From Chloroflexota bacterium (GTDB taxonomy: Bacteria; Chloroflexota; Dehalococcoidia; Dehalococcoidales; UBA2162), in the NCBI GenBank assembly GCA_016190825.1, contig JACPPV010000034.1, forward strand, positions 1-54,752: a DNA stretch of 54,752 nucleotides, given 5' to 3'. Shown in pieces: positions 1-9,062 of the stretch. Below the pieces are notes generated by a model, which saw only the letters and a list, made by a program, of their open reading frames with translations, was not told where the DNA came from and made no database searches. The position numbers were made by a program, and so were the translations under genes. Position 1 is the stretch's first letter, and every line of letters starts with the position of its first letter.

Positions 1-121
1 CAAACTTCTGGACCTCCTCCCTGCTGTTGCCCACCATGCCCCTCTGCTCCAACTTTCCGTCCCGGTCCTTCACGACTATATACGAATACTTCTTGTGATA
101 GTCGATCCCAATATAGTGCAT
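1..121 (-). CDS. IS110-family transposase, N-terminal fragment cut by the window edge
   Basis: The reading frame starts at an ATG at 121 and runs off the left edge after 40 codons. The first residues include IGIDYHKKYS followed by a basic, polar stretch, which matches the RuvC-like DEDD start of IS110 transposases, where the first catalytic Asp sits in a GIDxxK-type motif. A GGAGG ribosome binding site lies just upstream on the same strand. Only the start is visible, so integrity of the element cannot be judged. It marks the left boundary of a stretch of gene wreckage reaching to about 2.2 kb. Confidence 0.75.
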   Translation of the reverse strand, partial: MHYIGIDYHKKYSYIVVKDRDGKLEQRGMVGNSREEVQKF

Positions 122-291
122 AGCGTCCTCCTTCGGTTTTTGGCTCCATTTTACTCCAGAGGTGCACTATGCTTTCATGTTACCTAAAGGTGACGCCTCC
201 GCCGTATCACGGGGAACATGGGATCACTCCGTCCTCCGGGAGGGCAAATACCCGAATAGGTTCCAAAACGAACAGGGCACTCCTTAAATGA

Positions 292-629
<338 letters not shown>

Positions 630-807
630 AGCGAGCGCAGAAAGGTAGCGTCAAGGTAACTTTAAGATTTAAAGTGCAGCGAAAGCTAACGCGGCCCGAG
701 GCCAGGGAACCCGGGCAGGACACGGGTGGCGAATTTCGATCGGGGACGCCATGAGCGAGTCTATGTGCGCCGATTTGCTCGTGTTGCAGAGCTCGTTAGG
801 AAACGCT
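630..807. other. No recognisable gene between DUF72 remnant and PAS fragment
   Basis: No frame on either strand reads as a recognisable family in this interval, and short open frames here look fortuitous. It lies between two truncated genes and is probably recombination debris. Confidence 0.4.
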
Positions 808-1005
808 TTATGAGGGACGCAGACTATCCTGGCCCGTGATATCAATGACAATGCCGCGGATACCACCGGTCTTGCCGGTCCGGACTATTGCCAGCGAGTG
901 CACCAGGGCCGGGAAGGTAGTGCCGTCTTTTCTCTTCAGAACATAGCGCTCGGGGCCGAGGTCTTCTCCTCCTAACACCCTGGCAAATCTCTGCCTGGCC
1001 AGGGG
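808..1005 (-). pseudogene. PAS/PAC sensory domain fragment
   Basis: The minus-strand frame is open for 65 codons between stops and contains [27 protein letters not shown] and GGIRGIVIDITGQ. The last two are the PAC half of a PAS domain (RKDGT...GIVxDIT). No start codon is evident, and the frame terminates right after DIT, where a kinase linker would normally follow. It abuts a kinase ATPase fragment on the opposite strand, so a sensor kinase was probably split and partly inverted. Confidence 0.65.
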
Positions 1006-1009
1006 TCAG

Positions 1010-1483
1010 GCAAACATGCTGCAGGCTGACCGGCAGTATCTGGACCTTGCGGCAATAATTTCCGGCGTTCTGGAGAGAATCAAGGTTCGGACAACAGGAT
1101 ACCAGTTCATCGTTGAGTGCCCCGGGTCGCTTCGATTTAACGCCGGCTTTGGCATGATGAAGACAATCTTAAGAAACCTGGTCAGCAACGCAGTAAAATA
1201 CTCTCCGCCTGGCGAGGTTCGGGTCTCCGCGCATCAAAAGGATGAAATGGCCCTTATCTCGGTTAGCGATAGGGGCGTCGACATCTCCGAAGAAGACCAG
1301 AACAAACTCTTTCAACCTTTCGAGCGTCTGGCCGAAACATCGACCACCCACGCGGGGCTGGGGCTGGGTTTACTGGTCAGCCGGAGACTGGTTGAGGCGC
1401 ATGGCGGGAGAATCTGGGTGGAGTCGGAGCCGGGCGAGGGTTCCACGTTCTGGTTTACGTTGCCGCTAACCCGTCAAGGGTAA
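1010..1483 (+). pseudogene. Sensor histidine kinase, C-terminal HATPase domain fragment
   Basis: This is about 155 residues of a HATPase_c domain. The N box is [11 protein letters not shown], the G1 region is SDRGVDIS, the F box is FQPFERL and the G2 region is GLGLGL, followed by [19 protein letters not shown]. The usual G1 DxGxGI is altered to DRGVDI, losing the second glycine, so ATP binding may be impaired. No H-box or dimerisation helix is in frame upstream. The first readable residues come from the junction with the inverted PAS fragment. This is a remnant, not a working kinase. Confidence 0.75.
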
Positions 1484-1500
1484 GCTATTTCGAAGCATCA

Positions 1501-2241
1501 GGTTGCGTCAGGCAAATAACCTGTCATTTTCTGGTGGCCAACGTCCCACCGATCGATAGGGTATTCTACAGCGATAAAGGAGCGGCAAGCGTCTTTCCCC
1601 TCTACCTCTACCCCGCCGCAGGCGAGATGCAGCTTGAGGGTGGTAAGCGCCGCGTGAACCTCAACCGGGAGTTCATCAAGGCTGTCTCGGACAGGCGCTG
1701 GAGCTTAATTTTGTCGCAGACGGTAAGGGAGACCTTGAGCAGACCTTTGGCCCGGAGGACATTTTCAACTACGCATACGCCGTCTTTCACACGCCCACCT
1801 ACCGCACCCGTTACGCCGAATTCCTCAAAATAGACTTCCCTCGCCTGCCGCTCACCTCAGACAGGGAGCTTTTCCGAGCGCTGGCGGCCAAAGGCGCTGA
1901 ACTGGTGAAGTTGCACCTCATGGAATCGCCTGCGCTGAATAACCTCGTTACACAGTTCCCCGTTTCCGGCTCCGACACCGTAGAAAAGGTTTCCTACGAC
2001 GCTAATAACCAGCGAGTCCATATCAGCAAGACCCAGCCACTTTGAGGGCGTGCCGCCGGAGGTCTGGGAGTTCCAGGTCGGCGGCTACCAGGTCTGTCAG
2101 AAATGGCTCAAGGACCGCAAGGGCAGACATCTTACCCATGACGACTTGACCCATTACCAGAAGATTGTCGTGGCCCTCAAAGAAACCATCCGTCTCATGA
2201 CAGAGATAGACGAATTGATCCCGGGATGGCCGGTGGAATAA
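1501..2241 (+). pseudogene. Type ISP restriction-modification enzyme, C-terminal remnant with two frameshifts
   Basis: Three successive frames join into one family match. The first reads FYSDKGAASVFPLYLYP and RRVNLNREFIKAVSDR. The second begins near 1700 and reads FGPEDIFNYAYAVFHTPTYR, then RYAEFLKIDFPRLPLTSD. The third begins at 2041 and reads FEGVPPEVWEFQVGGYQVC, KWLKDRKGR and ALKETIRLMTEIDELI. This is the C-terminal target-recognition region of the single-chain helicase-methylase ISP enzymes (LlaGI-like). The helicase and methylase parts are absent. The second shift corresponds to one base at 2040-2041. The upstream limit is approximate. Confidence 0.85.
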
Positions 2242-2273
2242 TAGCTGGCGGAGAATTCGTTGGAGACTCAATC

Positions 2274-3481
2274 ATGACAATAGATACCCATGTGGAGCTT
2301 CCGAAAGACTGGGCAAATCCTGCGATGCTCGAGTGGGCAAGGGCCAGCATGGGACTTAATCGGGAGGATGTGGAAGCTCTTGCTGGTATAGCTGCAGAGC
2401 GAATACGAGCTTGGGAGCACGCTCAGGAAGCCCCAGCACTTTCTGATCTCCAAGGTCTGGCAGAAATATATGATTGCCCCGTGGGATTTTTATTCTTGGA
2501 TTCTCCTCCAAAAGAAAGGATGCTGCTTGACTTCAGAGGCCTCACAGCGGACAAGATTGATTCCATGAGTTACGAAACGCGCGTCCATCTCAGCGAATTT
2601 CTCAGGTTGACAGACTACCTCGCATCGTTAATGGAAGACCTCAGCCTAACACACCGAGTTGATATTGATGCGGTTGGAGTGGACGATCCGGTAGAAACGG
2701 TTGCCGCCCGGGAAAGAGAGAAATTTGGTTTTACCTCAGAAATAAGGCAGCGATGGGCAACCGCAAACGAAGCGTTCGAATTTTGGAGACAAGCCATCGA
2801 ATCAAGAGGAGTGTTTGTTTTCTCTTTGAAGCTGAAGGCAAGTGAGGTACGAGGAACTTCCAGGTGGGAAGCACCACACGTGCCAGCAATTCTTGTGAAC
2901 CGCGCAGACGTCGAGTTGGCCACTGGGCGTACTTTCACGCTCCTGCACGAGTGGGCACACTTGTTAATCAAGCGAGCCGGGTGGGCATGCGACTTTCGGG
3001 GACAGGCAAAAGGTGCCGTAGCCGAACGGTTTGCCAATCAGTTCGCTGCCGAAACCCTTGTGCCCAAAATAGAATTTGAGGCTTATCTCAAGAACCGCAA
3101 TCTGAATGAAAAACGTGCCAGATGGGGAGATGTACTACTGGACGGGATCAGACGGGAATTCAAGGTTAGTCGGGACGTCATTGCAATTTCCCTGGAAGAG
3201 AGGGGGTTTGCCCCCAGGGGGTTTTACCAGAGAAGCGTGCTTCTTGGGATTTGCGAAAGCCGTTTTTCAGAGGTTTCGCTGGCACGAGACGGGGCAGAAC
3301 GAAGTCTGCAATCCGATTGTCAGAAATAGGCCGCGCGGCAGCGAATCTGATTGCAGCAGGCTATGACCGGGGCGCGATCTCTCAACTGAACTTGGCTAGA
3401 ATCCTTGGTATGAAAGTGGAACAGGCTGAGAGGTTCGTATCTTGGGTCCGAGAAAATCCCAGGGAACAAGGGACGATTTAG
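2274..3481 (+). pseudogene. HTH plus ImmA/IrrE (COG2856) metallo-endopeptidase, one frameshift near the C-terminus
   Basis: ATG 2274 follows a GGAG at about 2261. Residues 18-60 form an XRE-like helix-turn-helix. Residues 220-230 carry the zinc motif HEWAH, and the downstream RFANQFAAE supplies the expected acidic ligand. ImmA/IrrE peptidases cleave repressors, for example of integrative elements or stress responses, and this long form resembles toxin-antitoxin-linked COG2856 proteins. The frame stops at 3329, but the family's C-terminus continues in another frame (KRASWDLRKPFFRGF, IRLSEIGRAAANLIAAG) to 3481. The shift is at about 3231, where AGAG suggests a 2-base gain. The catalytic core is intact, so partial function or a sequencing indel remains possible. 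Confidence 0.8.
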
Positions 3482-3797
3482 TTCCCGTCCTTAATATTTC
3501 TTGCTGTGATTCGGCCTCTCTAATAGACTTGAACGACGCCGGGCTGCACTACTCCAAACGGAATAACTGCCCAGAAAAGGCCCTTTGCGAAATCTTTTGC
3601 CAGCATGCGAGCCACTAGCCGGGCTGCGTGCCCATTCATTTCTCATCTTTGCCGGCTTGCCAGGGGAGGCAGCGTCCCCACGGACCTGAGATGCACGGTT
3701 TGATCGAACATATCGCTGCCATTCTTGCCATCAACATATCATGTTACCAACATCCTGACGACCTTCGCTCCTTACTTCACTATATTTTGCCTGAACG
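3482..3797. other. Intergenic, no gene recognised
   Basis: No plausible coding frame is seen. COG2856 peptidases are often followed by a DUF4411 partner, but no such sequence is readable here. The right end runs into the promoter at 3798. Confidence 0.4.
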
Positions 3798-3826
3798 TTG
3801 ACAGTACATACAAACGTGATTATCAT
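3798..3826 (+). promoter_or_regulatory. Sigma70-type promoter upstream of the lipoprotein remnant
   Basis: A perfect TTGACA (3798-3803) is followed by a 17-nt spacer and TATCAT (3821-3826, five of six consensus bases). It points toward the AGGAGG at 3869 and may now serve the radical SAM-lgt operon. Confidence 0.6.
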
Positions 3827-3880
3827 ATGGTTCAAAGAACGGTCGCCCCGGATTGGCATTGATCTTGCAGGAGGACCGGG

Positions 3881-4255
3881 ATAGTCAAGCACTTTGTGTC
3901 CGCGCTGTTGTTTCCAGTTCTCCTGGTTTCATTGCTGGCGGGGACAAGCTGTATCTGGCAAGCTCCGGCTTCACCGCAGCCTGCGGTCGTTTCGTCTCCG
4001 CCTCCTGGCTCCTCAAGCAATTTTACCTCTTCTGTTTCGCCAGAACCACCCGGCCCACCGCTTCCTGTCGCCACTGTCCTGGTGGACGCCGTCTACCTCG
4101 CCAGCATCGGCGGCGGCACGAAGAATGGCCAGCTCAATCACCCGGATGGCATAGCTGTAGATAAAGCTGATGATGCGTGGAGGGCTCCGTATCATATCTG
4201 CAACCCGATGTCACGGATAACAGAAAACGATAAAGACGTATCTCGATGGAGGTGA
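3881..4255 (+). pseudogene. Secreted NHL-repeat-like lipoprotein, truncated and with a damaged start
   Basis: The frame encodes a hydrophobic signal segment (FPVLLVSLLAGTSC) with a weak lipobox, a Ser/Pro-rich linker, and then ASIGGGTKNGQLNHPDGIAV, the opening blade of an NHL-type beta propeller. The propeller breaks off after about 20 residues, and the rest is unrelated sequence leading into the next ribosome binding site. AGGAGG at 3869-3874 is placed ideally for a start at 3881, but that codon is ATA. The first possible start, GTG 3896, is 21 bases away. The gene therefore looks dead at both ends. Confidence 0.55.
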
Positions 4256-4256
4256 T

Positions 4257-5657
4257 ATGGTGCGCAGCGCCAAGAGACAGGTAGCGGTTACCGTGGAAAC
4301 AACGCAGAGTGTCTGCCCCTGGTGCTTCGCTGTCGTGGAAGCCAGTATTGTCGAAGATGGCGGGCGCATTTTCATGCACAAGACCTGTCTGGAGCACGGC
4401 GATTTCCGCGTACTGCTGAGCTCGGACGCCGAATGGTATCACCGTTCTTTTCCCTTCAACAAACCCGGTACGACGCCCCGCGGCTACAGCACCGGCGTCA
4501 AGGATGGTTGCCCCAACGACTGCGGACTCTGCCCGGACCATATTCAGCACACCTGCCTGGCGCTCATTGAAATCAACAGCGACTGCAATCTGGCCTGTCC
4601 CACCTGCTATGCCGATTCCCGTCCGGGCTTCCGCCTCACCGTGGAACAAGTTGGGCGCATGCTGGACAACTTCGTGAAGCTGGAGACGGAGCCGGGCGTT
4701 ATCCAGATCAGCGGCGGCGAGCCCACCCTCCATCCGGACATCCTCCCGATTCTCCGCCTTGCCAAAAGGAAACGGCTGAGGATGGTGATGTTGAATACGA
4801 ACGGCATCCGCATCGCCGAGGACGATGCGTTCCTGGCCGGGTTGGCCGATGTCAAACCGACCATCTATCTCCAGTTCGATGGTTTCAATCCATCGACCTA
4901 TGAGCGGCTTCGCGGCCGGGACATCCTCTCGCTGAAATTGAAGGCGCTGGACAGGCTGGCCCAGGCGAAGATTGACGCCGTCCTCGTGCCGACCATCAAG
5001 AAGGGGGTGAACCACGATGAGGTCGGCGCTATCGTCAAGTTTGGCCTCAGCCATCCTGCCGTGCGGGGCATCTGCTTCCAGCCGGTGACCCTCGCCGGCC
5101 GGCTGGACGATTTCGACCCTCTCGATCACGAAACAGTGCCGGATATCATTCACGGCATCGCCGGACAGAGTGATGGCATGCTGGTGGAAAGCGATTTTGT
5201 CCCGGTGCCCTGTTGCCACCCCACCTGCCGTTCCGCCACCTATCTTTACGTTGATAATGGCAAAGTAACCCCATTGCCCCGGGTGCTGCCGGTGGATAAA
5301 TACCTGGACTACATCACCAACAGCACCCTGCCGAATATCAAGCCGGAAGTGCTCAAAGCACTGGAAGGTCTATGGTCCGCTTCGTCAGTGCCGGGCAGCC
5401 GGAAGATGGCTTCCCGTTTCAAGTGCGCCATCTGCGACCTGCCCTTCTTCAATAAAGCGGAGCGGCTGAAGAAGCGTGTCTTCACGATTGTTGTCCAGGA
5501 CTTCGCCGATGCCTACACAATGGACCTCAATGTTATCAGGAAATGCTGTGTTGGCGAGCTGGTGCCTGACGGCCGGATTATCCCTTTCTGCGCTTATAAC
5601 AGCCTGGGATACCGCGAGAAAGTTTGGGCGGCTCTGGCCGCCGGCGAGATGAAATAA
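4257..5657 (+). CDS. Radical SAM enzyme of the Tes / MJ0619 type
   Basis: This 466 aa protein has the radical SAM cluster motif CNLACPTC (C110, C114, C117) and GGEP at 153-156. Extra cysteines flank the core: C20, C23 and C44 as a rubredoxin-like N-terminal set; C85, C89, C92 and C100; and C-terminal CCHPTC, CAIC, KCC and FCAYN groups. This layout of one SAM cluster plus auxiliary iron sites matches MJ0619/Tes, the archaeal tetraether lipid synthase that joins lipid alkyl chains. Related bacterial proteins are mostly uncharacterised. Start ATG 4257 follows GGAGGTGAT. lgt lies 10 bp downstream, so co-transcription is likely. The substrate here is inferred only; a C-C bond-forming or methylating role on lipid or pterin is possible. 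Confidence 0.8.
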   Translation: MVRSAKRQVAVTVETTQSVCPWCFAVVEASIVEDGGRIFMHKTCLEHGDFRVLLSSDAEWYHRSFPFNKPGTTPRGYSTGVKDGCPNDCGLCPDHIQHTCLALIEINSDCNLACPTCYADSRPGFRLTVEQVGRMLDNFVKLETEPGVIQISGGEPTLHPDILPILRLAKRKRLRMVMLNTNGIRIAEDDAFLAGLADVKPTIYLQFDGFNPSTYERLRGRDILSLKLKALDRLAQAKIDAVLVPTIKKGVNHDEVGAIVKFGLSHPAVRGICFQPVTLAGRLDDFDPLDHETVPDIIHGIAGQSDGMLVESDFVPVPCCHPTCRSATYLYVDNGKVTPLPRVLPVDKYLDYITNSTLPNIKPEVLKALEGLWSASSVPGSRKMASRFKCAICDLPFFNKAERLKKRVFTIVVQDFADAYTMDLNVIRKCCVGELVPDGRIIPFCAYNSLGYREKVWAALAAGEMK

Positions 5658-5667
5658 GGAGGCAGCC

Positions 5668-6465
5668 ATGCGCCCCATCCTGTTCAATATCGGCCCGGTA
5701 CCCATCCAGTCCTACACCGTCCTCATGCTGACGGCGTTCCTGCTGGTGGGCTGGCTGTCCTACCGCGAGGCGAAGCGACGCGACCGCCTGACCGATGACA
5801 CGATGCTGGTCGGGTCAGCCGCCCTGCTGGGCGCGGTGCTGGGCGCCAAACTGGGGATGCTCGTCTTCCTCGGTCCGGCGGAGTTCTGGCGTCTCCTGCC
5901 CACGATTCCCGCCCACGGGGCGACGCTGGTGGGTGGCATCACCGGGGGGTATCTGACATCCGTGCTCGTTGAGCGGGCGCTAAAGATAGAGCGCTGCACC
6001 GGCGACCTGATAGCGCCGTTCCTGCCGCTCGGGCAGGCGATTGGCCGCCTGGGCGACTTCCTGGGGGCTGACGCCTATGGCACGGTGAGCAACGTTCCCT
6101 GGGCGGTGTACCAGGCAGGGGCATACCGCCATCCGGCGCAGCTTTACGAGCTTGTCCTTGACCTGGCGTTCTTTGCTTTCCTGCAGCGCTGGCGCCGGCA
6201 TTCTTTCCGCGACGGCGAAATTTTCAGGGTCTACCTCTTCGGCTACGCTTTGATACGTTTTCCCATCGAGTTCCTCCGCTACCAGCCGACGCCCCTCTAT
6301 TTCCTCGGTCTGACGCTGGTACAGTGGCTGTGCCTGGCGGCCGTTACGACTTTTGGCGTGCAGCTCTACGCTCAACGTAAAGGCGTTAAGTGCGTCTGCG
6401 ACCTTTTGCCGCGCTTCCTCAAAAGGGTCAGAGCACCAGCCGTCAAGGAGATAACCCATGAGTAG
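5668..6465 (+). CDS. lgt: Prolipoprotein diacylglyceryl transferase
   Basis: Lgt moves the diacylglyceryl group of phosphatidylglycerol onto the lipobox cysteine of prolipoproteins at the outer face of the membrane. The 265 aa product has the family's length and about seven hydrophobic segments, a conserved His in AHGATLVGG (residue 83), the signature IGRLGDF (125-131) with Asp where most have Asn, HPAQLYE, and FPIEFLR near the end. AGGAGG precedes ATG 5668. The stop overlaps the start of the next gene by 8 bp, which suggests translational coupling. The C-terminal tail of about 30 basic residues is not conserved. Confidence 0.92.
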   Translation: MRPILFNIGPVPIQSYTVLMLTAFLLVGWLSYREAKRRDRLTDDTMLVGSAALLGAVLGAKLGMLVFLGPAEFWRLLPTIPAHGATLVGGITGGYLTSVLVERALKIERCTGDLIAPFLPLGQAIGRLGDFLGADAYGTVSNVPWAVYQAGAYRHPAQLYELVLDLAFFAFLQRWRRHSFRDGEIFRVYLFGYALIRFPIEFLRYQPTPLYFLGLTLVQWLCLAAVTTFGVQLYAQRKGVKCVCDLLPRFLKRVRAPAVKEITHE

Positions 6466-6745
6466 CTTCGAAAAGGCTCTGCTATGGACAGCGATTCCCA
6501 GCAGTATCGTGAGCATTGGATTGATCATTGCCAGCATTCAGGGAGGGGGTTTCAATGCGGCTCAATTTAAACTTGCTATGGCATTGGTTGGTATATGGCT
6601 TTTCCTGGTACCGACAGCCGGGATAGCGGCGATTATCCTTTCCAGTCGCGGCCAGACCCGGGTAGCCGCCGGCATCCTGGCCGGAGTCGGTATCGGTCTT
6701 GCCGTTTCTTTCGCAAGCTGCTTCGTGATTATAGCGGTTGATTAG
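6458..6745 (+). CDS. Small integral membrane protein, paralogue A
   Basis: This 95 aa protein has three likely membrane segments: residues 10-30, 38-62 and 70-92. It starts inside the end of lgt. Its opening SSFEKALLWTAIP and its last segment AGILAGVGIGL followed by FASCF are repeated in the next gene, so the two are diverged tandem duplicates. I do not recognise a named family. The location suggests a role at the membrane together with Lgt, but this is context only. Confidence 0.7.
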   Translation: MSSFEKALLWTAIPSSIVSIGLIIASIQGGGFNAAQFKLAMALVGIWLFLVPTAGIAAIILSSRGQTRVAAGILAGVGIGLAVSFASCFVIIAVD

Positions 6746-6791
6746 CAGCTGGAAAAAGAAAAGGATTGCTGGATGTCTGAAAAGGAGATTT

Positions 6792-7097
6792 ATGAGTGAT
6801 TTTCGCAAGGCCTTTCTGTGGACGGCGCTTCCTTTTGTCGTCGTTGGCATCGTTAGCGCCGTTGCCAGTATTCTCCAGCGCTTCTCCCCGCTCGGCTTTC
6901 CGGTGCTTGGCGTCCAGATTCTGACTCTCCTGGCGGCGCTGGTGCTTTTCATAGTTGCCCTGGGAATGGCGATCCGCGCCCTGATCAGAGGCAAAAAAGG
7001 GGAAGCCGCCGGGATACTGGCCGGACTTGGCATTGGGCTGGTCGCTTACTTCGCCAGTTGCTTCGCGGGCTTTCTCGGGGCCCTTGTCACGAACTAA
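6792..7097 (+). CDS. Small integral membrane protein, paralogue B
   Basis: ATG 6792 follows AAAGGAG, giving a 101 aa protein beginning MSDFRKAFLWTALP, with three hydrophobic segments and a basic loop (IRGKKGE). It is clearly related to the preceding gene: both share an FxKAxLWTA opening, an AGILAGxGIGL helix and FASCF. Earlier in-frame starts exist but lack a binding site and would run through the intergenic stretch. It is the last gene of the radical SAM-lgt operon. Function unknown. Confidence 0.7.
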   Translation: MSDFRKAFLWTALPFVVVGIVSAVASILQRFSPLGFPVLGVQILTLLAALVLFIVALGMAIRALIRGKKGEAAGILAGLGIGLVAYFASCFAGFLGALVTN

Positions 7098-7116
7098 GCT
7101 CTGTTGCCGGCTCACA

Positions 7117-7713
7117 TCAGGAAATCCGGGGAAGAAACATGCCACTTTGCCTGACATGCTGGGCGTATTCGGGGAACTCCTCGGCTAGCAGCCGTTCTTC
7201 CAGTCGGGCACGCAGAAAGTAAAGAAAGACCACCAGGGGAGTGAGCAGCAGCATCAGGTAATTGCTGATGAGAAGACCTGAGCCGAGAAAAACCAGCATC
7301 ATCGAGGAGTATATCGGGTGGCGGACGTACCGGTAAGGGCCGCGGGTCACCAGCCGATGGTCTTTCTTGACCGAAGCGAAAAACGACCAGTTCCGGCCCA
7401 GGGAAAGCAGCGAGGCCAGGTATCCTGATATGCCCAGCCCGATGATGACGGCGCCGGCGATTTGCAGCGGGGGCACGGCGCCATAGCTGCCGAAGCGGTC
7501 TCGAATGTAGACCGAGCCAAAAGCGAAGAGAAACGGTAGAATCACCGGAAGATGGCTGAGTGGATCGATTTTTCCTTTCGGAACATCCTCAAGAACCAGC
7601 GCGGCGACAACCGCGACCAGCACGAGGAAAAGCCAGGCAGATTGGAATATCAGGGCGGCAAGTTCTTCAGCCATCGCTTTTAGCCGAGCTTCGGTGCGAG
7701 TCTCCTGGCGCAT
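7117..7713 (-). CDS. Isoprenylcysteine carboxyl methyltransferase-like membrane protein
   Basis: This 198 aa protein has four to five hydrophobic segments. The conserved C-terminal block contains TRGPYRYVRHPIY, then a Gly-rich helix with LISNY, and RLEERLLAEEFPEYAQH. This RxxRHPxY...EExxL pattern is the SAM and lipophilic-substrate site of the ICMT/PEMT family. Bacterial members methylate unknown substrates, possibly lipids or quinone precursors. It converges on the lgt operon with a 19-bp gap and starts at ATG 7713. Confidence 0.8.
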   Translation of the reverse strand: MRQETRTEARLKAMAEELAALIFQSAWLFLVLVAVVAALVLEDVPKGKIDPLSHLPVILPFLFAFGSVYIRDRFGSYGAVPPLQIAGAVIIGLGISGYLASLLSLGRNWSFFASVKKDHRLVTRGPYRYVRHPIYSSMMLVFLGSGLLISNYLMLLLTPLVVFLYFLRARLEERLLAEEFPEYAQHVRQSGMFLPRIS

Positions 7714-7743
7714 GGTACGCCACTTTCGATGAAGGTGTCAACC

Positions 7744-8977
7744 TTACTGTAGGGCGGCTGCACAGTCCATCTTTTTGGTCAATGAGAGGTCGTGGATAGC
7801 TGGTTCTTGACCACTGGCATTCAGGTCACCCAACCCATCCTCGCCAACAGGCATTTGCACCAACGTATCTAGAACTTCCAGAAAACTCTTCAGGGTAACC
7901 CAGGCACGTTCCCCTGAGATTTTGTCCTTAGGCACAATCAGAAGGTCCTTATCCAGAGACACCATCCACTCGGTGTTTCCCAGTCCCTGCACAGCACTAT
8001 CCAAGCCCAGCATTGCATAGTTACCGGCGGTGACTCTATCTCCACCGACGATTCCTCGATGTCGTTTCTCAGAGTGTCCCGTCGCTCTTCCAGAACAGCT
8101 ATTTCACCAGTCACTACCGATCTATCTCCGGCCAATTTCCCCAGTTCCTCTGCTTCCGTTGTGCGGCATTTTTCGAGTTCGATGACGTCCTTGAAAACGC
8201 CGAGAGTTATGAAGAACTCCTCTTTGACCATCTCTTGAGCGACGCCATTTTCCTTGGCGATATTTTCGATTATGGCCATTAACCGCAGCAGGTCCTCGTC
8301 CAGGAAGCCAAGGTCATAGAGTCGTGCGAGGGACTCTTGTTTTCCATTCACTTCCGATGATAATTTCACTTTACTTTTCTCCAGTTCTTTGACTTCCTTG
8401 GCTAGCTGCAGACATTCCGACTTGCGCTCGGCCATCTTCGATTTCAGTTCCTTTAGTTGCAGTGAGGTGGCGCCCAGTTCTTCGTTAAGAGCTATTTTCT
8501 TCCTGGACAGGGAATCAATCTTCCCCTTCAGTTGAGCGACAACCTCTTTGGCTTCCTCGTATTCTTCTACCATCGCCTCACAGGTTTTGCCTTCTTTGGC
8601 TTCGAGATGCCGCAATCTCAAGGCCGCATCCAGGAAATCTGCGGCCGGGAAGTCCGCCGGTGATAGTTCCTTCATTAGCTGCGCCCACTGGTCCAGATGC
8701 GCCGGCGGCATGCCGAGCGTCTACATCCTTCCGAAGAGCGTCAGACCGAGAAGAGCCTGAGAGATTGACAGTCCTTTCTTTTTGACCTCAGACGCTATCT
8801 TACGCAGGTCATTGAGCTGGTCAAGTGGGGTGCCAGGGATGTCCAGCTTCCCGGCCTCGAACTCTTTGATGATGTTGACGACACTCCCATGTGAGACTCC
8901 GGTTTCTTCCGGTAATGGACAGCAAGGACATAACGCAGGGCTACTTCCATCTTCTTCTCAATGGCTATCTCTTTCAT
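7744..8977 (-). pseudogene. HTH/coiled-coil protein, broken by two frameshifts and one stop
   Basis: ATG 8977 follows GGAGG. Frame one reads MKEIAIEKKMEVALRYVLAV. A shift near 8920 leads to ETGVSHGSVVNIIKEFEAG, a helix-turn-helix, then KLDIPGTPLDQLNDLRKIA and SQALLGLTLFGRM, ended by a TAG near 8730. The frame then continues as PPAHLDQWAQLMKELSPADF and a coiled coil of about 170 residues rich in Lys, Glu and Leu. A second shift near 8015 gives the C-terminus (EWMVSLDKDLLIVPKDK) to 7744. I know this architecture as a repeated uncharacterised family in Dehalococcoidia. A DNA-binding role is inferred from the HTH. Confidence 0.7.
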
Positions 8978-9062
8978 TACAGTTTCACCTCCAATTTTGA
9001 AGCTATTTTCATAGGGAATTTTCGGGGTTTGGTTAACACTAAACCGGTGACATTCTGACCAT

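Noticed and set aside
4134-5219. Long minus-strand frame opposite the radical SAM gene
   Set aside because: It is a GC-bias shadow of the coding strand with no family signature.
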